Below, one piece after another: positions 35,598 to 45,009 of a stretch of DNA of 64,000 nt. The position numbers and the translations under genes were made by a program. A model generated the notes under the pieces. That model saw only the letters and a program-made list of their open reading frames with translations. It was not told the origin of the DNA and ran no database searches. The first letter of the stretch is position 1. Every line of letters begins with the position of its first letter. The stretch comes from Nocardia crassostreae (GTDB lineage: Bacteria > Actinomycetota > Actinomycetes > Mycobacteriales > Mycobacteriaceae): positions 682,001-746,000 of the forward strand of contig NZ_BDCH01000012.1 in NCBI RefSeq assembly GCF_001613405.1, in the 5' to 3' direction.

Positions 35598-37238
35598 ATG
35601 GCGCACGATCGAGCCGGGCGACCGGCACGCGCCACGGACCACGAGGACATCGCGCACCTTGTCACGGCCTACTACAGCCGGATTCCGGATCCGGCCGATC
35701 CCGCGCAGCTGGTGTCCTTCGGCACCTCCGGGCATCGCGGGTCGAGTCTGGACTGCGCGTTCAACGAATCGCACATTCTCGCCATTACGCAGGCGATCGT
35801 GGAATATCGCGCCACGCGCGGCATTACCGGGCCGGTGTACCTGGCGCGGGATACGCACGCGCTGTCCGAGCCCGCGTGGACGACGGCCCTGGAAGTGCTC
35901 GCCGCCAATGACGTCACCGCGATCATCGACTCGCGCGACAGGTACACGCCCACACCGGCTTTGAGCCATGCGGTGCTACGGCACAATCGCGGCGGCACCC
36001 GGCATCAGGCCGACGGCATCGTGGTCACGCCCTCGCACAATCCGCCGCGCGACGGCGGCTTCAAATACAACCCGCCGCACGGCGGCCCGGCCGACACGGT
36101 GGCCACCGACGCGATTGCCGCGCGCGCCAACGAGCTGCTGCGCGGCGGGCTGGCCGAAGTGCGGCGCACCAGCCTCGCGCATGCGCTCGCCACCAAGGTG
36201 GAGCGCTACGACTATCTGGACAAATACATCGGCGACCTACCCAATGTGCTGAATCTGGATGCCATTCGCGGCGCCGGGATTCGGCTCGGCGCGGACCCCA
36301 TGGGCGGGGCGAGCGTGGACTACTGGGAGGAGATCGGGCAGCGCTACGACCTCGAGCTCGAGGTGGTGAACCCGTTCGTCGATCCCACCTGGCGCTTCAT
36401 GACCCTCGACAGTGACGGGCGGATCCGGATGGATCCGAGCTCGCGCTACGCCATGGCCTCGCTGGTCGCCATTCGCGACGACTACGACATCTCCACCGGC
36501 AACGACGCGGACGCGGACCGGCACGGCATCGTGACTCCCGATGCGGGGCTGATGAATCCGAACCACTATCTGGCGGTGGCCATCGAATACCTGATCGCCA
36601 ATCGGATGGGCTGGGACGCGCTCACCAAGATCGGTAAGACGGTGGTGACCTCGTCCATGATCGATCGCGTGGTCGGGGTGCTCGGGCGCGACGTGTACGA
36701 GGTGCCGGTCGGGTTCAAATGGTTCGTGCCCGGATTGTTCAGCGGCAGCCTGGCTTTCGGCGGTGAGGAATCGGCCGGGGCGTCGTTCCTGCGCATGGAC
36801 GGCACCGTGTGGACCACCGACAAGGACGGCATTCTGCTCGCCCTGCTGGCCGCGGAGATCACCGCCGTCACCGGGCAGAGCCCGTCCACCCGCTATGCCG
36901 AACTGGAGAAGCGGTACGGCTCGCCCGCCTACAACCGGGTCGACGCCACCGCCACCGCGGAACAGAAAGCCCGGCTCGCGGCGTTGACGCCGGACATGAT
37001 TACCGCGACCGAGATCGCCGGGGAACCCATTACCGGCATTCAGACCCGCGCCCGGGGCAATGGCGCCGCGCTCGGCGGTGTGAAGGTGACCACCGAGAAC
37101 GCCTGGTTCGCCGCCCGCCCCTCCGGGACCGAGGACAAGTACAAGATCTACGCGGAATCGTTCCAAGGCCCCGAGCACCTGACCCAGGTGCAGGCGGCCG
37201 CGGAGGAAATGGTGGGACGGGCTCTGTCGGGTGAGTAG
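35598..37238 (+). CDS. pgm: Alpha-D-glucose phosphomutase
   Basis: 546 residues from ATG 35598 (ribosome site GGAAGGGAGG). LVSFGTSGHRG starts domain 1, active-site phosphoserine in VVTPSHNPPRDGG, Mg loop in GNDADADRHG, sugar-binding GGEESAG and the phosphate loop RPSGTEDKYKIY. This is the alpha-D-glucose-specific PGM of about 545 residues. Interconverts glucose 1- and 6-phosphate for glycogen, trehalose and cell-wall sugars. Its end overlaps the following MFS gene by eight bases. Confidence 0.93.
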   Translation: MAHDRAGRPARATDHEDIAHLVTAYYSRIPDPADPAQLVSFGTSGHRGSSLDCAFNESHILAITQAIVEYRATRGITGPVYLARDTHALSEPAWTTALEVLAANDVTAIIDSRDRYTPTPALSHAVLRHNRGGTRHQADGIVVTPSHNPPRDGGFKYNPPHGGPADTVATDAIAARANELLRGGLAEVRRTSLAHALATKVERYDYLDKYIGDLPNVLNLDAIRGAGIRLGADPMGGASVDYWEEIGQRYDLELEVVNPFVDPTWRFMTLDSDGRIRMDPSSRYAMASLVAIRDDYDISTGNDADADRHGIVTPDAGLMNPNHYLAVAIEYLIANRMGWDALTKIGKTVVTSSMIDRVVGVLGRDVYEVPVGFKWFVPGLFSGSLAFGGEESAGASFLRMDGTVWTTDKDGILLALLAAEITAVTGQSPSTRYAELEKRYGSPAYNRVDATATAEQKARLAALTPDMITATEIAGEPITGIQTRARGNGAALGGVKVTTENAWFAARPSGTEDKYKIYAESFQGPEHLTQVQAAAEEMVGRALSGE

Positions 37239-38436
37239 ATCGAAGGCTCTACCGGTCGAGATCTGGGTGCTCGTCGGCTCGGCGTTCACCATCGCCATCG
37301 GATTTGGTCTCGTCGCGCCCGCCCTCCCACAGTTCGCCCGCAGTTTCGGCGTCGGCGTGGCGGCCGCCTCGTTCATCGTCAGCGCCTTCGCTCTCATGCG
37401 GCTGCTGTTCGCGCCCATGAGCGGGCGGTTGATGCAGAAGCTGGGGGAGCGCCCGGTCTACCTGACCGGTCTGATCATCGTCGCGGTGTCCACCGGCGCC
37501 TGCGCGTTCGCCCAAACCTATTGGCAGCTGCTGGTGCTGCGGTCGCTGGGCGGTATCGGCTCCACCATGTTCACGGTGTCCTCGCTGGCCCTGGTCATCC
37601 GCATGTCCCCGCCCGTGGAACGCGGACGCGTCTCCGGGGTGTACTCGACCAGCTTCCTCATCGGTTCCATCGGCGGCCCGCTGGTCGGCGGTGCGCTGGC
37701 CGGTTTCGGCCTGCGCGCGCCATTCCTCATCTACTGTGTGGCGCTGCTCATCGCCAGCCTGATCGTGTATGTGGCACTGAAGGATTCCCCGCTGGCGGTC
37801 CCCGAGTCCGCCAACGGCGCACCCCTCATGACCTTCCGCGACGGCCTGGCGCGCCCCGCCTACCGCGCGGCCCTGTGGGCCAACTTCGGCAATGGCGCGG
37901 CCGTCTTAGGTGTGCGCATGGCCCTGGTCCCCCTGGTCGTGGTCGAGGTCCTGAACCAGGACGCCAGGGTCGCGGGCATAGCCCTGACCGTCTTCGCCAT
38001 CGGCAATGCCGCCGTCCTGTTCCTCTCCGGCCGCCTCTCGGATCGCCTGGGCCGCAAACCCTTCCTCATCTCCGGCACCTTGATCTGCGCCTTCGGCACC
38101 GCGGGCCTGGGCCTGGCTCCCAACCTGGCCTGGTTCCTGGTCGCCTCCGCCATCGCGGGTATCGGCTCCGGCATGTTCTCGCCCACCCTGCAAGCCTCCG
38201 TCGCCGATATCGTCGGCCCCCGCGCCCGCGGCGGTCCGGTCCTGGCCGGGTACCAGATGTCCGCCGACCTGGGCACCTTCCTCGGCCCGTACCTGATCGG
38301 CCTGCTGGCCGACAACGTCTCCTACGGCCTGGCCCTCGGCGTCACCGGCATCATCCTGGCCTCCGCCTCGGCCGTCTGGCTCTTCGTCCCGGAAACCCTG
38401 CCCCGCAAGGAACCCGTGGCGGTGGCATCGACTTAG
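37231..38436 (+). CDS. MFS transporter, 12 membrane helices
   Basis: 401 residues from GTG 37231, inside the end of pgm. PMSGRLMQKLGERP (motif A form) after helix 2 and GRLSDRLGRKPFL after helix 8, the two half-repeats of a drug/proton antiporter of the DHA1/YajR type. Translationally coupled to pgm, though a functional link is not evident. Confidence 0.85.
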   Translation: MSRSKALPVEIWVLVGSAFTIAIGFGLVAPALPQFARSFGVGVAAASFIVSAFALMRLLFAPMSGRLMQKLGERPVYLTGLIIVAVSTGACAFAQTYWQLLVLRSLGGIGSTMFTVSSLALVIRMSPPVERGRVSGVYSTSFLIGSIGGPLVGGALAGFGLRAPFLIYCVALLIASLIVYVALKDSPLAVPESANGAPLMTFRDGLARPAYRAALWANFGNGAAVLGVRMALVPLVVVEVLNQDARVAGIALTVFAIGNAAVLFLSGRLSDRLGRKPFLISGTLICAFGTAGLGLAPNLAWFLVASAIAGIGSGMFSPTLQASVADIVGPRARGGPVLAGYQMSADLGTFLGPYLIGLLADNVSYGLALGVTGIILASASAVWLFVPETLPRKEPVAVAST

Positions 38437-38480
38437 CCCCCGGCAGGTGTGCCCTCGACCGGTTCGGGCAGAGTGGCGGT

Positions 38481-39221
38481 GTGAGCAACCCGACGTCGAA
38501 GCACACCCCGCAGCCGGTCTCCAGCAAAACCACCTATGCCCTCGGCGCCCTGGCCGTCGTGGTGGTGGCGGTGATCGTGTTCGCGCTCTTCCAGTGGAAT
38601 CGTGGCGGCAGCACCGAAACTCGCAACGACGGGTACGGGCCCGCGCACGACCCCGCCCTGAGCGTCGCCATGGACTCCGATGGGGGAATCGTGCTGGGCA
38701 AGCCCGGTATCGCCAAAACCATTGATGTCTACGAGGATCCGCTGTGCCCGGCCTGCGGGCAGATGGAGCGCATCTACGGGCAGGAGATCGCGCAGAACCT
38801 GGACGAGGGGAAGTTCGCGGTTCGCTACCGCATGGTCAACTTCCTGGATCCGCGGTCGGGGAGCAAGGATTACTCCACGCGCGCCATCGCCGCGTTCGAA
38901 TGCGTGGCCCAAACCGGCAGCGGCCCCGCCTTCGCCAAGTTCCACGACCGGCTGTTCACCGCCGAACAGCCCGAGGAGGGCGGTTCCGACCTGGACAACC
39001 AGCGGTTGGCGGCCATCGCGAAGGAATCCGGCGCGTCCGACGACGCGGTCACCTGCATCACCAAGGCCGACGGCATCGACACCGCCGGTAACCACGCCGA
39101 AGCGGCCATGAAGTCCCTGACCACCGTCCTGGGCGACCGCGCCGCCACCCCGACCGTGCTCCTCGACGGCAAGAAACTGGACGTCAACGACGACCAGTGG
39201 GTGGTCGACGCCGCCAAGTAG
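38481..39221 (+). CDS. Membrane-anchored DsbA-like thioredoxin-fold protein
   Basis: 246 residues from GTG 38481. One N-terminal helix (about residues 18-38) anchors it outside the membrane. The thioredoxin fold has CxxC in YEDPLCPACGQMERIYG, and a cis-Pro loop ATPTVLLDGKKL. This resembles the mycobacterial DsbA-like Rv2969c family that oxidises or isomerises exported proteins. Additional Cys (FECVAQ, VTCITK) may form a structural disulfide as in that family. Confidence 0.85.
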   Translation: MSNPTSKHTPQPVSSKTTYALGALAVVVVAVIVFALFQWNRGGSTETRNDGYGPAHDPALSVAMDSDGGIVLGKPGIAKTIDVYEDPLCPACGQMERIYGQEIAQNLDEGKFAVRYRMVNFLDPRSGSKDYSTRAIAAFECVAQTGSGPAFAKFHDRLFTAEQPEEGGSDLDNQRLAAIAKESGASDDAVTCITKADGIDTAGNHAEAAMKSLTTVLGDRAATPTVLLDGKKLDVNDDQWVVDAAK

Positions 39222-39528
39222 ACCCGGAGAGGTTTGCTGAAAAGCCTGCCGGAGCAAACGAAAAGCGCGAGGATTGACCACGTTGTGGGAAATGGGGTGG
39301 GGTGCGGCCCGGAAGGACGACACCGGGCCGCACCCCTGGCAGGGAGTCGCGTGGGGCGCGGCTCCTTGGTCCAATCAGAAACCGCGGGTGGGGAATCCGT
39401 CATGACGAAGGGGTGCGGCCCGGTTCGAGGGTGTGGAACGGGCCGCACCCCGGTGGGAAACCGTGTGCAGGGCAAGGCTTTCCACGATGTGGGGGTGGGG
39501 AGGTCGCGCGGGGCGTGACCCGGGCGGG
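39222..39528. other. Intergenic region between convergent genes with two matching hairpins
   Basis: No gene is supported here. Hairpin 1 is GGGGTGCGGCCCGG (39299-39312) with its complement at 39323-39336. Hairpin 2 has the same arm (39410-39422) paired with 39439-39451. Both contain the same 13-14 base sequence and lie 111 bases apart. They probably terminate the converging DsbA-like and DUF222 genes. Confidence 0.65.
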
Positions 39529-41118
39529 TCAGCGGTTGGCGGCGCGGGATTCGGGGATTTCGTTTTCCGGGGTGCAGCGCGCCAGCTGGGGGTGCAGCAA
39601 GACGTGGTCCTCCAGTGGGTAGGCGATATTGCCGGTGAAGCGGCGGGGCGGCGCCACGGGTTCGGTCGGTTCCGAGAGCGACCGGAAGGGGTGCGAGGGC
39701 TTGGGTGCGTCGATATCGGTGTGGGGGAAGAGGTATCGCGCGCCTTCGCGGATGGTTTCGTGGGGTTCGCCGGTGGGGTCGATCCAGCGCATGCGGTCGG
39801 AGTCGGCCAGGTAGACACGCCAGGGTTGTTTGCCGCTGTCGGCCAGGACCTTCAGGCGGTAGTGGTGGGAGCAGAGCACGGCGCGGGTGGCGAGCGACGG
39901 GTGCGTGCGGGCGGCGGCCGGGAGCGGATCGAAATGGGTGACAACGGTTTCCGCTGCGGGCATGGTGCAGCCCGGGAACCGGCAGAGGCCGTCGATGGCG
40001 CGGATCTCGCGTGGCGGGGCGGCGGCGAACGGACGCACATTGTCTGGAGCTGGAGCTGGAGCTGGAGCTGGAGCTGGAGCTGGAGCTGGAGCTGGAGCTG
40101 GAGCTGGAGTGGTGTCGTGTGCTGTCGTGAGGTCGCGATCGGGCGCGTGTGCCGCGAGAGCTGTTTCCTCATCCGCGGGCGCGGGTGTGTTCGCGTCGGC
40201 CGGGAAGTACTCCGGGATCACCTGGAAGCGGGCATGTTCGGCGAGCTTGCGGGCGAGGGCGGCGTCGATCGGGCCGTATCCGGCGAGGAAGGCCGGATCA
40301 TCGCGCAGCCCCAGCAGGGTTTCGGCCGGAACGCCCACCTGAATGAGCGGACGCCGCGGTGTGCCCGGGGTCTCCGATTTCGGGCAGTACTTCGCGCGCC
40401 CGCACCCGCAGCGCAGCCGCCCCGACCCGTCGGCCAGCGCGACCAGGGCGTCGGCGCGCCGCTGCTGCATAGTGCGCGGATCGTCCTCGCACACTTGCAG
40501 ACTCATCTCGCGCAACCGCATGGCCACGGTCTGCGCCCCCGCCGCGGGCAACTGCCCGTCGAAGACTGCCATCCCGTCCTGCACCGCGCGAATCCGAACA
40601 TCCCGATCGTCCTCGCGCTCCTCGCGCCGCCGCTGTTCACCCTCCGGGTCCAGCCGCGTCACCCAGCGCCGCGCCGTCTGCCGCAGCCGCGCCGGATCCG
40701 ACCGCGTAGCCGTCTCGATGAGCTTCGGTTCGAGCGTCTCCCGCAGTTCCTTCGACAGCCCCCGCATGCTCTTGGCAATAACCTGCACCCGAGGCAGATC
40801 GATCCGCCCCGACGCGAACGCCAGCCGAGTCTGCGGTAGCGAATCCAACGCCAGCCCGATATCGATCATCGCCGTCGCCACCGCCTCCGACACATGCGCC
40901 CCCACCGCGATCTCCGCCGCCGCGAACTCCCCCGCCCGCACCCCGTTCGCCCCCGGCTCCACATTCCCCGCGCGGTGTCTCCGATACACCTCCCGCACCG
41001 CTGTGATTTCCGCCGCCTGCGCGAACGCCGCTGCTCCGTGTGCCCGCCGCAGCGCGTCGATCAGCTCCTCGTCAGCCATCGCCTCCACCTCTCGGCTATC
41101 GAACATGTGTTCGACCAT
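39529..41118 (-). CDS. 13E12-type DUF222 protein with HNH endonuclease domain
   Basis: 529 residues from ATG 41118 (MVEHMFDSRE); ATG 41106 lies inside the SOS box and is the alternative. DUF222 helical domain first (LAFASGRIDLPRVQVIAKSM), then a (Pro-Ala) repeat linker and an HNH module with CRFPGCTMP, VVTHFDPLPA and LCSHHYRLK at the C-terminus. The family is multicopy in mycobacteria and relatives, often DNA-damage inducible. The perfect SOS box at its start fits that pattern. Confidence 0.85.
   Translation of the reverse strand: MVEHMFDSREVEAMADEELIDALRRAHGAAAFAQAAEITAVREVYRRHRAGNVEPGANGVRAGEFAAAEIAVGAHVSEAVATAMIDIGLALDSLPQTRLAFASGRIDLPRVQVIAKSMRGLSKELRETLEPKLIETATRSDPARLRQTARRWVTRLDPEGEQRRREEREDDRDVRIRAVQDGMAVFDGQLPAAGAQTVAMRLREMSLQVCEDDPRTMQQRRADALVALADGSGRLRCGCGRAKYCPKSETPGTPRRPLIQVGVPAETLLGLRDDPAFLAGYGPIDAALARKLAEHARFQVIPEYFPADANTPAPADEETALAAHAPDRDLTTAHDTTPAPAPAPAPAPAPAPAPAPAPDNVRPFAAAPPREIRAIDGLCRFPGCTMPAAETVVTHFDPLPAAARTHPSLATRAVLCSHHYRLKVLADSGKQPWRVYLADSDRMRWIDPTGEPHETIREGARYLFPHTDIDAPKPSHPFRSLSEPTEPVAPPRRFTGNIAYPLEDHVLLHPQLARCTPENEIPESRAANR
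40044..40109 (+). repeat. Hexanucleotide microsatellite (CTGGAG) x 11
   Basis: Eleven perfect copies of CTGGAG. On the coding (minus) strand they encode an Ala-Pro dipeptide run linking the DUF222 and HNH parts. Because the unit is six bases, copy number changes alter linker length but not the frame. Confidence 0.95.
41099..41114. promoter_or_regulatory. SOS box (LexA operator)
   Basis: TCGAAC-ATGT-GTTCGA, a perfect palindrome that on the minus strand reads TCGAACACATGTTCGA, the mycobacterial LexA consensus. It covers the alternative ATG 41106 of the DUF222 gene, so LexA binding would block transcription at the start. Confidence 0.85.
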
Positions 41119-41244
41119 ACTCCGAGAAGATCGCCTCCGCCAGCACAAATCCACCCCATTTCCAGGCGATTTGGTTTGTTCGACAGCAGTCGTGTAACTT
41201 CGTTCAAGCAAGCGGGGCACGCCCCGCGAACGAAAACTGAACAC

Positions 41245-41317
41245 GGGGCTATGGCGCAGCTGGTAGCGCACCACACTGGCAGTGTGGGGGTCAGGGGTTC
41301 GAGTCCCCTTAGCTCCA
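41245..41317 (+). tRNA. tRNA-Ala(GGC)
   Basis: 73 bases. Acceptor stem GGGGCTA pairs with TAGCTCC (one G-U), D-arm GCGC-AGCTGGTA-GCGC, anticodon arm CCACA-CTGGCAG-TGTGG with anticodon GGC, T-arm AGGGG-TTCGAGT-CCCCT. CCA is not encoded. No integrase gene is nearby. Confidence 0.95.
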
Positions 41318-41326
41318 CAACACGCG

Positions 41327-41366
41327 AACCGCCCGTGACCTCCGAGGTCGCGGGCGGTTTGTTGTA
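41327..41366 (+). terminator. Terminator after tRNA-Ala
   Basis: AACCGCCCG (41327-41335) pairs with CGGGCGGTT (41351-41359), with GACCT/AGGTC extending the stem inward to a 3-base loop, followed by TGTTGT. Confidence 0.85.
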
Positions 41367-41456
41367 GTTACGAGATGTTAGCCGGAGTGGCTCCATACCG
41401 CTCGGTACTGCGGGAGAATGGCCGGGTAAGACATTCGTTCCCGGAATCGAGTTGTC

Positions 41457-42586
41457 ATGTCCGACAGCACACAAACTCTCACGGAAAACGGTCAGATCTC
41501 CGCTGGGGATGCGGAATTCGCAATGCAGGCAGAGGCTTTCGGCAATCGGATGCTGGGTGTGGTCAATGATGGCTTTCTGTGCCTCATGGTCAGCATCGGC
41601 CATCGGACCGGCCTGTTCGACATCATGATCGCCTTGCCGCCGTCCACCAGCTCGGAGATTGCCGCCGCCGCGCACTTGGACGAGCGCTATGTGCGTGAAT
41701 GGTTGTCCGCCCTCACCGTCGGGCGGGTGGTGGATACGACGCCGGAAAGTCGACCTTCGCCTTGCCCGCCACGCATGCCGCGACCCTCACGCGGGCCGCC
41801 GGGCCGGAGAATTTCGCGTCGTTCGCGCAGTACATCGCGCTGGCGGTGAGTGTCGAAACCGATATCGTCGACTGTTTCGGGGCCGGTGGCGGGGTCCCGT
41901 ACTCGAAGTTCGGCCGATTCCAGCAATTGCAGGCGGAGGAGAGCGCCGCGATCCACGATGTCGCGCTGATCGCGAGCACCATCACCGTGGTCCCCGGCCT
42001 ACCCGAGCGGCTCCGCCGCGGCATCGATGTCGCGGATATCGGATGCGGGAGCGGCCACGCCCTCAATCTGCTCGGTCGCGAGTTCCCCGCCAGTCGGTTC
42101 ATCGGCTTCGACTTCTCTGCGGAAGGCATCGCGGCCGCCCGGGCGGAAGCCGTCTCGATGGGGCTGACCAATACCCGGTTCGAGGTCCGCGACGTCACCG
42201 ATCTCGGCCTGTCCGACAGCTTCGACCTCATCACCGCCTTCGACGCGATCCACGACCAAGCCCATCCCGCACAGGTTCTCCGTGGGATAGCCGAGGCCCT
42301 GCGGGAGGACGGCACCTTCCTGATGGTCGACATCCAGGCCTCCAGCGAGCTGGCGGAGAACATGGAGCATCCACTCGGACCGTGCCTGTACGCCGTCTCC
42401 ACAATGCATTGCATGACAGTGTCTTTGGCGCTCGACGGCGACGGGCTCGGGACCATGTGGGGCGAACAGCTCGCCACCCGAATGCTCCACGAAGCCGGAT
42501 TCCCCACCGTCGGTATCGAGCACGTCGACGCGGACATCCTCAACAGCTACTACGTCGCGACGAAGATGCCCGGATCGCCGTCGTAA
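41457..42586 (+). pseudogene. SAM-dependent methyltransferase, class I with winged-helix N-terminus (frameshifted)
   Basis: About 376 residues when repaired. N-terminal dimerisation/winged-helix part: GNRMLGVVNDGFLCLMVSIGHRTGLFD, then EIAAAAHLDERYVREWLSAL. The frame breaks at base 41735, where GTGGATACGAC lacks a T expected for VVD-YDAG. The rest has motif I VADIGCGSGHALNLL and a DLITAFDAIHD acidic motif, the class I Rossmann methyltransferase. Similar to the small-molecule C/O-methyltransferases of the UbiE/transcriptional-regulator-like group. Substrate unknown. Confidence 0.78.
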
Positions 42587-42673
42587 TACGGGCGTGCCAT
42601 CCGAGAGCTGTTCGTCGCAGAACGGTTCCGCTGTCGGCAATCCGGCAGCGGAACCCGGTGAAACCGTGAGCTG

Positions 42674-43225
42674 CTACTTCACGCTGTTCTTGATGGCGGC
42701 GTCCTGCTTCGCGGCAATCGCGACCGCGACTTCGGCGGGGACGGGTTCGCCGGTCTTACTGTTGAATTCAATGATCGAGAAGGCTCCTCGCTCGGCGAAC
42801 ACCACGACGGTGGTTCCATTCAGGTCATTCAGGATGCCGCCGTCGACACCGATATCGATAGGCGTAAAAGCCGCACCCGCCTTCTGCGCTATATCATTCT
42901 TCGCCGCCGTAACGGCCGCGGCAGCGGTCGTGGCGTCCTCGCACACGATGATCGAGGTGGTGATCTTCTCGGTTCCGGCACCGTTGCCGTAGATGCCGGT
43001 GATGCCGTTCTGCTCCGCCTTGGTGGTCTTCAACGTCCAGTCGGAGTCGATATCGCTGGGCTTGATGAGAAGGTTCGCGTAATCGCTCGCGGCAGGTGAC
43101 GAAGCGACAGTGGTCGACGCGACCGAGGTCCCGGTAGACGATGCCTCCTGGTCCGCACTACAACCGACGATTCCCACGGACAGCACCACTGCGGCACCGA
43201 GCACCACAGCCTTGGATTTCTTCAT
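42674..43225 (-). CDS. Exported lipoprotein of unknown function
   Basis: 183 residues from ATG 43225. Lipoprotein signal ends VGIVGCSAD with Cys22. The mature part has a Ser/Thr linker, then a beta-rich domain (DYANLLIKPSDIDSDWTL, TTSIIVCEDATTAAAAV, TTVVVFAERGAFSIIEF) like the small mycobacterial and nocardial surface lipoproteins. No partner gene. Function unknown. Confidence 0.75.
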   Translation of the reverse strand: MKKSKAVVLGAAVVLSVGIVGCSADQEASSTGTSVASTTVASSPAASDYANLLIKPSDIDSDWTLKTTKAEQNGITGIYGNGAGTEKITTSIIVCEDATTAAAAVTAAKNDIAQKAGAAFTPIDIGVDGGILNDLNGTTVVVFAERGAFSIIEFNSKTGEPVPAEVAVAIAAKQDAAIKNSVK

Positions 43226-43518
43226 CGGCAGATGATGGCAGAAGCGCAAATCCGTCGCAAATTCTTGGATACCCGAATCGACTGCTATATCCGAAATGCT
43301 CGGTCGAATTCGAGGATTGGCGGCGGATTAGGGCATCTTCCCGATACTGCGTGGGGGTGAATGCGGCATAGAGTCGGGGGTTCGGGTGGTTGCTGGAGGG
43401 AAAGTGCCCCGCAGGTGTCCCACGCGGTACCTGACGTTCATGAATGTTCTAGATCAGGACCGCTGGGGGGCGGGGGGTGGAATACTGGGGTTTCTTATCG
43501 ACCGTCCAGGAGGCATGG

Positions 43519-44559
43519 ATGGGGGGCGACTGGCTGCTCGGGGTGGCGTTCGGTGGGGCGGGGACGGCTGCGGCGGGGTTGGATCTGGGTTCGCGGCGAG
43601 TGATGGCGATCGGATTGTCCGGTGTGGGTGAGGTTTTGCCGGAGCCGGATGATGTGGTGGGAGTGCTTCGGGTGGCGTTGGCGGCTGCGCGGGGCGACTG
43701 GGGTGGGGTGGAGCCGGTCGGGTTGGTGCTGGCTTGTCCGAAGGAGTGGGTCGGCGTGCACGCCGGGATGCTCGTGGCGGCGGCGGGGATGGTGGGGTAT
43801 TCGGCGAATCTGGTACGGCTGGTACCGATTTCGTCCGCTGGTGCGCACGATACTGCCGGTCCAAGGGGTGGATCGGTTTCGGCGGCGGTGCGCATTGCAC
43901 TGCTGGGGGCAACCGGACGGGCTGCTTATCGGCTTCCGGCGCAATCGGATTCGCGGCGGGCTCGATCGGCGAGGGTGTCGCGGCGGGCGCGGCGAGTACC
44001 CTGGTTCTGGGTGCCTGCCGCCGCACTGGCTGTTGTAATCGGCGGTGGGACAACGACAGCCGTCGTTGTGGCAACCCGTGGCGACAATGCGGCGAGCGCC
44101 GCGATGATGGCCGCCGCGCCGCAAACCACGGCGCCGCGGCCGACCATCAACTTCAGTCCCGCGGCGGGGGGCGCGCCGCCCGCGCAGCCCGGAATCACGA
44201 AACCGGATCTGCCGTCGGCGGCCCCGCTCCTACCGGAAGCCATTGAGCCGCCGACTGTTACGGAGCAGCCTCCCCCGGCGGTCACGGTGCAGCCCGCCCC
44301 GACCACAGCGAGGCCCGTGCAGCCCGAGCCCGAGCCCGAGCCCGAGCCGACAAATCCCGCGCCGCCCGAGCAGCCCGCACCACCGACGGATATGCGCGAG
44401 GCCACCGTTCGCGGGTTCTGTCGCGGAATCCTCAATCAGATGAACAACTTTCCGGGCGGGCTGGCGGCCATGCGGGCCTCGGTGCCGCCGCCGCTGTTCG
44501 CCTCGCCCGCCGATTGGTCGGAGGCATTCGACCGGGCGGCCAGCGGATCGTGCGGCTGA
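43519..44559 (+). CDS. Membrane protein with Hsp70-like N-terminus and Pro-rich exported part
   Basis: 346 residues from ATG 43519; AGGAGG sits five bases upstream. Residues 1-125 (DWLLGVAFGGAGTAAAGLDLGSR, GLVLACPKEWVGVHAGMLVAAAGMVG) look like a shortened actin/Hsp70-type nucleotide-binding domain as in type VII secretion-associated proteins. One helix (about 155-178) follows, then a long Pro-rich segment with EPEPEPEP and a C-terminal domain with two Cys (RGFCRGI and SGSCG). Tentative; no ESX genes are nearby. Confidence 0.5.
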   Translation: MGGDWLLGVAFGGAGTAAAGLDLGSRRVMAIGLSGVGEVLPEPDDVVGVLRVALAAARGDWGGVEPVGLVLACPKEWVGVHAGMLVAAAGMVGYSANLVRLVPISSAGAHDTAGPRGGSVSAAVRIALLGATGRAAYRLPAQSDSRRARSARVSRRARRVPWFWVPAAALAVVIGGGTTTAVVVATRGDNAASAAMMAAAPQTTAPRPTINFSPAAGGAPPAQPGITKPDLPSAAPLLPEAIEPPTVTEQPPPAVTVQPAPTTARPVQPEPEPEPEPTNPAPPEQPAPPTDMREATVRGFCRGILNQMNNFPGGLAAMRASVPPPLFASPADWSEAFDRAASGSCG

Positions 44560-44569
44560 CCGTCGGGTG

Positions 44570-44905
44570 CTACCACCAGACGACTACGACCTCCCAATGT
44601 TGCAGGGTGCCGGGTGTGTCGCAGTGGGCCCAGGATTGCTGGCCGTCCCACACGACGGGGCCGGGGCGTTCGTAGGTGGCCCAGCTGCTGCCGAACCAGC
44701 CCCACCAGTGGCGGCACTCGATCTTCACCTGGTGCCAGGTCGGAGAGTAGCAGGTCGAGAATGCCGCGCTGTTGTTGACCGGGTAGGCCGCGCAGTTCGT
44801 GTACCAGGGCTGTGCCTGGGCGGGGGCGGCGCCCAGTGCGGCGCCTGCGCCGAGTAGCGCGGCCGCGGCCGTGCTCACCAGCATTTTCTTGCCGAGTGAC
44901 GTCAT
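44570..44905 (-). CDS. Small secreted Trp-rich protein
   Basis: 111 residues from ATG 44905 with GGGAGG ahead. Signal peptide cleaved after AQA. The mature 80 residues have four Cys (TNCAAY, STCYSP, IECRHW, AHCDTP) suggesting two disulfides, and nine Trp. No known family recognised. A CRP-like/DosR-like palindrome lies about 105 bases upstream of the start. Confidence 0.65.
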   Translation of the reverse strand: MTSLGKKMLVSTAAAALLGAGAALGAAPAQAQPWYTNCAAYPVNNSAAFSTCYSPTWHQVKIECRHWWGWFGSSWATYERPGPVVWDGQQSWAHCDTPGTLQHWEVVVVWW

Positions 44906-45009
44906 CACAACCTCCCACCGGCGTGAGGCTCGAACGCCCCCGACCCGGACAGCCCACGCGCTGTTCGAAATTCGGTGGCGCGCGGCGCGCGGCGGCGGGC
45001 CACCCTTAC

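Noticed and set aside
40044..40109. CRISPR-like array
   Set aside because: Units are six bases with no spacers, in a coding linker; no cas genes are nearby.
39433..40839. Plus-strand ORF of 468 codons across the hexamer repeat
   Set aside because: It lies opposite the DUF222 HNH gene; the opposite strand has all the family motifs and a regulated start.
41245..41317. tRNA-Ala as an integration site of a mobile element
   Set aside because: No integrase, excisionase or repeated tRNA 3' end is present on either side.
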